Origin: Candidatus Methylomirabilota bacterium
GTDB lineage: Bacteria; Methylomirabilota; Methylomirabilia; Rokubacteriales; CSP1-6
Assembly: GCA_036001065.1 (NCBI GenBank)
Contig: DASYUQ010000236.1
Location: 1 to 33,489 of the forward strand
Length of the DNA: 33,489 nt
Direction: 5' to 3'
Numbering within the stretch: position 1 is the stretch's first letter; each line of letters starts with the position of its first letter. The notes beneath the pieces are model-generated. The model was not told where the DNA came from and did not search any database. It saw only the letters and a list, made by a program, of their open reading frames with translations. Below, one piece after another: positions 29,675 to 33,489 of this stretch. Both the position numbers and the translations under genes were made by a program.

Positions 29675-31279
29675 ATGAGGCGTACCCTCACAGCAGTCCT
29701 CTCCGTGGTCGCCATCCTGGGGTTGCTGGCCCCGCCGGTCTTCGCCCAGGCCCCGGCTGCGCCCGCACCGAAGGTGACGATCAACGGCCTGGTCGACTTC
29801 GTGACCACCATCTACAGAAACGCCACAGGTGACGTTGGCGCCGGTCGTGCCAGAGACATCACGAATGACGACGACAAAGGGTGGTACTCACGCGAGCGCG
29901 GTGTCTTCACGATCACCGGCGAGGTCGGCAAGGCGAAGGGCGTCCTGGCCCTCGAGTTCGACTTCAACAACGGCCGCACCGTCACGAACTTCGAGGGCGG
30001 CGGGTTCGGTGGCAACCAGGGTCTCGACATCGAGACCGACGAGAAGGGGCAGGCCGAGGTCAAGTGGCTCTACCTCGAGACCCCGATCACCGGTCCGGGC
30101 TCGCTCATGCCGTTCATCCCGGTGGCGTCGATCGGCCGCTTCGGCGGCCAGCCGTTCCGCGGCCACGACTACAAGCCCGGCATCCAGGCCACCGGCGACT
30201 TCCCGGGCGTCACGCTCGAGACCACCTGGGCCCCCAACCTCCGCTCGACCCTCACCTACGTCCAGATCGACGAGGGTCTCGATCCAATCACCAACCCGGG
30301 CGGGACCGAGGATTGGGCGATCCTGTTGAGCGTTGAGGTCGACGTCTTCAAGGGTCTGACTGTCAAGCCGACCTACTCTTTCGTCAGGTACGACCAGGGC
30401 AACAGCAGCGGCAATACCGGCACGTTCGCCCGGGGCGGCTTCGACCCGAACGCCGCCGCCCAGGCCAACAAGTTCACGTACCGCCACACCCTCGGCGGAG
30501 ACGTCCGGTGGACCTCCGGTCCCTTCTCGTTCCAGCCCACCTTCCTCTACCAGTTCGGCAAGCAGGAAGTACCATCTGCACTCATTCCCGGGACGACGGG
30601 CACGCAAGAAGTGGACATCAACACCTTTATCTTCGACGTCATCGGCGGCTACCGTGCGGGACCGCTGACCATCGAAGGGCGCGTCATGTACACGCCCGGC
30701 ATGAAGGCCAACGAGTGCGTGCAGAACATCCCCGGCGTCTGCTCGGGTGGCTCGGACATCAACACCTACGAGGTGATCAACAACGGCTCCACGAGTTACT
30801 GGGCGGGCTGGTCCGACATCGAGGCCAGCGGCGTCGACTATAACTTGAGCTTGCGCCAGAACAGCGGCAACCAGCTCGGGCGGTCGCCGAGCTACGACAA
30901 GTACGGCCGCATCGCCCTGGGCGCCGCGCTGGACTACGCGCTGACGCCCGCGCTGATCTTTCACGCCGTCACCAACGTTCAATGGACTGCCGAGAAGGTG
31001 GACACCAACAGTACGCTCGTCGCCGGGACTGGGACGGGTAGCCTGGTGCCGGTGAAGTCGAGTGGTGATAAGCGCTACCTCGGCAACGAGTGGAACCTCG
31101 GATTCACCTACCGCTTCGCGCCGAACGTCGCGTTCGATCTGATCGGCGCGTACCTGTTCGTCGGCGAAGCCCGTGACCACGGACCCGTGAGCCCGACTCA
31201 ACCCCGGGCTTGTGCCTCGGCGCGGTGCGAGGCCGAAGACGTCTACAAGCTCTCGGCGCGGGTCCGGCTGACCTGGTAG
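29675..31279 (+). CDS. Outer-membrane beta-barrel porin, paralogue 1
   Basis: 534 residues from ATG 29675, with GAGGAGG (29663-29669) upstream. The signal peptide (1-25, ending PPVFAQ) is followed by APAAPAPKVTINGLVDFVT, the start of the barrel. Alternating hydrophobic/polar strands run to a C-terminal aromatic residue (SARVRLTW), as expected for substrates of the BAM machinery. Conserved blocks shared with the next gene are DKGWYSRERG, GLDIETDEKGQ, WLYLETPITGPGS, IGRFGGQP and NPGGTEDWAI. There is a cysteine pair at NECVQNIPGVCSGG and another near the C-terminus (RACASARCEAED). The transported substrate is unknown. Confidence 0.85.
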   Translation: MRRTLTAVLSVVAILGLLAPPVFAQAPAAPAPKVTINGLVDFVTTIYRNATGDVGAGRARDITNDDDKGWYSRERGVFTITGEVGKAKGVLALEFDFNNGRTVTNFEGGGFGGNQGLDIETDEKGQAEVKWLYLETPITGPGSLMPFIPVASIGRFGGQPFRGHDYKPGIQATGDFPGVTLETTWAPNLRSTLTYVQIDEGLDPITNPGGTEDWAILLSVEVDVFKGLTVKPTYSFVRYDQGNSSGNTGTFARGGFDPNAAAQANKFTYRHTLGGDVRWTSGPFSFQPTFLYQFGKQEVPSALIPGTTGTQEVDINTFIFDVIGGYRAGPLTIEGRVMYTPGMKANECVQNIPGVCSGGSDINTYEVINNGSTSYWAGWSDIEASGVDYNLSLRQNSGNQLGRSPSYDKYGRIALGAALDYALTPALIFHAVTNVQWTAEKVDTNSTLVAGTGTGSLVPVKSSGDKRYLGNEWNLGFTYRFAPNVAFDLIGAYLFVGEARDHGPVSPTQPRACASARCEAEDVYKLSARVRLTW

Positions 31280-31312
31280 TGCGCTTACGGTAGTGCGTGG
31301 TTAATGTCAGCG

Positions 31313-31351
31313 GCGGGGAGGGCATGAAGCTCTGACCCATGCCCTCCCCGC
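31313..31351 (+). terminator. Hairpin after porin 1
   Basis: GCGGGGAGGGCATG (31313-31326) pairs perfectly with 31338-31351, an 14-bp stem with an 11-nt loop. Only a TTCT follows, so it is a strong stem without a full U-tract. A shorter relative containing the same GAGGGCATG core lies after porin 2. Confidence 0.65.
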
Positions 31352-31382
31352 TTCTCGCACTCACATCGCCGGGAGGCGCTCG

Positions 31383-32975
31383 ATGAGAAGAGCCGCGACA
31401 AGTCTGCTCGCCCTGATGGCGATCTTCGTGATGGGGGCCGCTCCGGTCGCGGCACAGGCACCGGCGGCCGCACCCCCCGCTCCCAAGGTCACGATCAACG
31501 GCCTCGTCGACTTCGTCACCACGATCTACAACAACGTCTCGGGTGCCGACCTCACCGACGGCGGCAGGGACAAGGGGTGGTACTCGCGGGAGCGCGGTCT
31601 GTTCACGCTGACCGGCGAGGTGGGCCGCTCGAAGGGCGTCCTGGCTCTCGAGATGGACTTCGCCAACGGCCGCATCGCGAACGTGAGCCTCGCGCCGAGC
31701 GGCAACAACGGCCTGGACATCGAGACCGACGAGAAGGGGCAGATCGAGGTCAAGTGGCTGTACCTGGAAACGCCCATCACCGGTCCGGGCTCGCTGATGC
31801 CGTTCATCCCCGTGCCGTCGATCGGCCGCTTCGGCGGCCAGCCGGCCCGCGGGCACGACTACAAGCCTGGCATCCACTTCACCGGTGACTTCCCCGGGGC
31901 GACGCTCGAGACCCAGTGGGCGCCGAACATCCGGTCGACCCTCTCCTATGCCCAGATCGACGAGGGCCTCGACCCCGTCACCAACCCGGGCGGGACCGAG
32001 GACTGGGCGATCGTGGCGAGCGTGGAGGTCGAAGTCTTCAAGGGTCTGACCGTCAAGCCGACATACTCCTTTGTCCGTTACGACCAGGGCAACAACAGCG
32101 CCGCGCCGTTCGGGACAGAGCCGAAGGGCGGATTCGCCCCGTCCGCCGCCACCCAGGCCAACAAGTCCACGACCCGCCACACATTGGGCGGCGACGTGCG
32201 GTGGACGGCCGGCCCCTTTTCGCTCGCGCCCACGTTCCTCTACCAGTTTGGCACGCAGGAGACCGTCGCAGCGACGGCGGGCGGCAAGAACGAGGTCGAC
32301 ATCAGATCGTGGATCTTCGACGTGATCGGCGGTTTCCGTTCGGGGCCGCTGACCCTCGAGGGGCGGTTCGTGTGGACCCCGGGCAATAAGGCGACGCAAT
32401 GCGTGCAGACCGTACCCGCGCCCGGCGTCTGTGCCGGCGGCTCGGACATCAAGTACTACCAGCCGATCAACGCCGGAACGATCATCTATTTTGCGGGATG
32501 GTCTGAGATGGAATCGGCCGGCGTGGACTACCAGCTCCCGCTCCAGGGCGGCGCCGTGACCGGCATGAAGCTCGGCGGCAACCCCAGCTACGACAAGTAC
32601 GGCCGGATCATCGCGGCCGTGGCTGCGGATTACGCGTTCACCCCGGCGTTGATCGGGCACCTGGTGACGTCGGCACACTGGACGGACCAAAAGGTGGATA
32701 CCGACGGCGCGCTGAACCTCGCCCCCACCGTCACGCAGACCAACGGGATCACTCCGGTCAACGGCGGCGACTCCAGGTACCTCGGCACCGAAGTGGATCT
32801 CGGCTTCACCTACCGGTTTGCGCCGAATGTCGCGTTCGACCTGATCGGTGCGTATCTCTTCGCCGGCCCCGCGCGCGACAACGCCAGGACGTTCGTCCCT
32901 CCCTCTGCCCCAGGGCCCCGCAAGGACGCGGACGACGCTTACAAGCTGTCGGCTCGGGTTCGGATCACCTGGTAG
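31383..32975 (+). CDS. Outer-membrane beta-barrel porin, paralogue 2
   Basis: 530 residues from ATG 31383, behind GGGAGG. The signal peptide ends near APVAAQ and is followed by APAAAPPAPKVTINGLVDFVT. The protein matches the upstream porin along its whole length, with near-identical blocks (GLDIETDEKGQ, LETPITGPGSLMPFIPV, FKGLTVKPTYSFVRYDQGN, NPSYDKYGRI, YRFAPNVAFDLIGAYLF) and a C-terminal ARVRITW. Differences cluster in short segments likely to be surface loops, such as the region after RYDQGN and the one around VTQTNGITPVNGG. The cysteines of NECVQN...GVC recur as TQCVQT...GVC. This indicates a tandem duplication with loop divergence. Confidence 0.86.
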   Translation: MRRAATSLLALMAIFVMGAAPVAAQAPAAAPPAPKVTINGLVDFVTTIYNNVSGADLTDGGRDKGWYSRERGLFTLTGEVGRSKGVLALEMDFANGRIANVSLAPSGNNGLDIETDEKGQIEVKWLYLETPITGPGSLMPFIPVPSIGRFGGQPARGHDYKPGIHFTGDFPGATLETQWAPNIRSTLSYAQIDEGLDPVTNPGGTEDWAIVASVEVEVFKGLTVKPTYSFVRYDQGNNSAAPFGTEPKGGFAPSAATQANKSTTRHTLGGDVRWTAGPFSLAPTFLYQFGTQETVAATAGGKNEVDIRSWIFDVIGGFRSGPLTLEGRFVWTPGNKATQCVQTVPAPGVCAGGSDIKYYQPINAGTIIYFAGWSEMESAGVDYQLPLQGGAVTGMKLGGNPSYDKYGRIIAAVAADYAFTPALIGHLVTSAHWTDQKVDTDGALNLAPTVTQTNGITPVNGGDSRYLGTEVDLGFTYRFAPNVAFDLIGAYLFAGPARDNARTFVPPSAPGPRKDADDAYKLSARVRITW

Positions 32976-32996
32976 TTCGGCTGGCCAGATTGATGG

Positions 32997-33024
32997 GAGA
33001 GGGCATGGGCGACCATGCCCTCTC
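32997..33024 (+). terminator. Hairpin after porin 2
   Basis: GAGAGGGCATGG (32997-33008), loop GCGA, CCATGCCCTCTC (33013-33024): a perfect 12-bp stem followed by GCTTGTTCT. It shares the GAGGGCATG core with the hairpin after porin 1, so it was probably duplicated with the gene. Confidence 0.65.
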
Positions 33025-33037
33025 GCTTGTTCTGCGG

Positions 33038-33046
33038 TGATATAGT
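33038..33046 (+). promoter_or_regulatory. Extended -10 promoter of the last gene
   Basis: TG-A-TATAGT (33038-33046) ends only five bases before the GTG at 33052, so transcription would begin at or beside the start codon. No -35 box is evident. Confidence 0.35.
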
Positions 33047-33051
33047 CCCCT

Positions 33052-33489
33052 GTGGTGCTAGCCTGGCTCCGCCCGACCCTGGGACCGCTTCTGATGCTGG
33101 CGACGCTCGTGTCGCTGGTCCGGGTTCCGCCCGTCCTGAGCCAGCCGGCTCCGCCCTCCCAGGCCCCGGCGCCCCCGTCGTTCAAAGTGCTCGCCGACCA
33201 GGTGGCGGCCATGTTCCCGGTCGTGGAGACCGAAGTCGTCGAGGTCTCGGGCGCGCGGGTGACGCTGGCCAGCGGACGCACGCAGGGCGTGCAACCCGGT
33301 CTCGAGCTGACGGCCTTCCGCGAGGGGCGGGAGCTGTACCACCCGACGACGAAGAAGCTCCTCGGCCGGACGGAGACGACGCTGGGGCGGCTGGTGGTCA
33401 CCGAGGCCTCCGAGAACTACTCCGTGGCGACGCTGCTCCAGGGCGGTGGCGGTGCCGAGGTGCCCCGGCCTGGTGACCGGGCTCGCGTG
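33052..33489 (+). CDS. Exported FlgT-like module protein, truncated by the window edge
   Basis: An open frame of 146 codons from GTG 33052 (GTG 33055 is an alternative) to the right edge with no stop. Residues 1-30 are a signal peptide or anchor (LLMLATLVSLVRVPPVLSQ). A Pro/Ala linker follows, then a beta-rich module: VVEVSGARVTLASGRT, GVQPGLELTAFREG, HPTTKKLLGRTE, LGRLVVTEASENYSVATL and a closing PGDRARV. It resembles the C-terminal module of the lipoprotein at 24334-25071 and the first module of the protein at 23500-24309, including the HPxT...LG mark. The function is unknown. Confidence 0.65.
   Translation, partial: MVLAWLRPTLGPLLMLATLVSLVRVPPVLSQPAPPSQAPAPPSFKVLADQVAAMFPVVETEVVEVSGARVTLASGRTQGVQPGLELTAFREGRELYHPTTKKLLGRTETTLGRLVVTEASENYSVATLLQGGGGAEVPRPGDRARV

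Noticed and set aside
31104-33401. A 765-residue minus-strand reading frame opposite the end of porin 1 and all of porin 2
   Set aside because: No recognisable domain, composition typical of an antisense shadow, and it would span two porin genes and their hairpins.

Overview
This is a GC-rich (about two-thirds G+C by eye), densely packed bacterial chromosome segment. Two outer-membrane beta-barrel porins, several lipobox proteins, a 14-subunit-type complex I cluster and a four-gene pyruvate dehydrogenase cluster point to a Gram-negative aerobe. The gene style recalls uncultivated Rokubacteria/Methylomirabilota (NC10) or related lineages. That placement is an inference from content, not from a marker gene.

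Layout. 1-1560 is a loose accessory region: an edge-truncated lipoprotein, a solitary ribbon-helix-helix (RHH) protein behind a near-consensus promoter in an AT-rich island, a 52-aa zinc-ribbon protein and an unknown ORF with an internal repeat. 1654-3962 (minus) holds lemA and a DUF2207 membrane protein. 4038-13534 is lipA followed by nuoA-B-C-D-E-F-G-H-I-J-K; nuoL, nuoM and nuoN are absent from the run. 13737-18798 is pdhA-pdhB-pdhC-lpdA. 18968-20214 (minus) is a three-gene envelope-type operon (DUF948, YtxH-like, DUF4337). 20352-26080 (plus) carries a propionyl-CoA-type carboxylase beta subunit, the methylmalonyl-CoA mutase large subunit, two exported proteins and a long-chain polyprenyl diphosphate synthase. 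26188-28817 has a frameshifted exported protein, an RHH/PIN toxin-antitoxin pair, a SAM hydroxide adenosyltransferase and an FmdB-type zinc ribbon. 28848-33489 has a TPR lipoprotein, two tandem paralogous porins and an exported protein cut by the window edge.

Metabolic logic. LipA makes the lipoyl group used by PdhC. PDH yields acetyl-CoA and NADH, complex I oxidises the NADH, and the polyprenyl synthase probably supplies a quinone side chain. The carboxylase and mutase genes belong to the propionyl-CoA to succinyl-CoA route, although their partner subunits are not in the window.

The most unusual signal is a dispersed two-hairpin element of about 75 bp present five times (1577-1652, 9344-9415, 11038-11107, 18803-18878, and inverted at 26083-26160). 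Its first stem shows compensatory base changes between copies. Two copies sit inside the nuo operon and end 3-4 nt before the nuoG and nuoH start codons. There a purine-rich Shine-Dalgarno-like tract lies on the far side of the second hairpin, so folding could bring it to the start codon. Other palindromic or tandem repeats occupy the expanded junctions nuoK/pdhA, pdhA/pdhB, pdhC/lpdA and downstream of lpdA. No tRNA, rRNA, CRISPR array or intact transposase was seen, and no gene-free stretch exceeds about 300 bases. The longest, 661-923, holds the RHH promoter and nothing else I can support.
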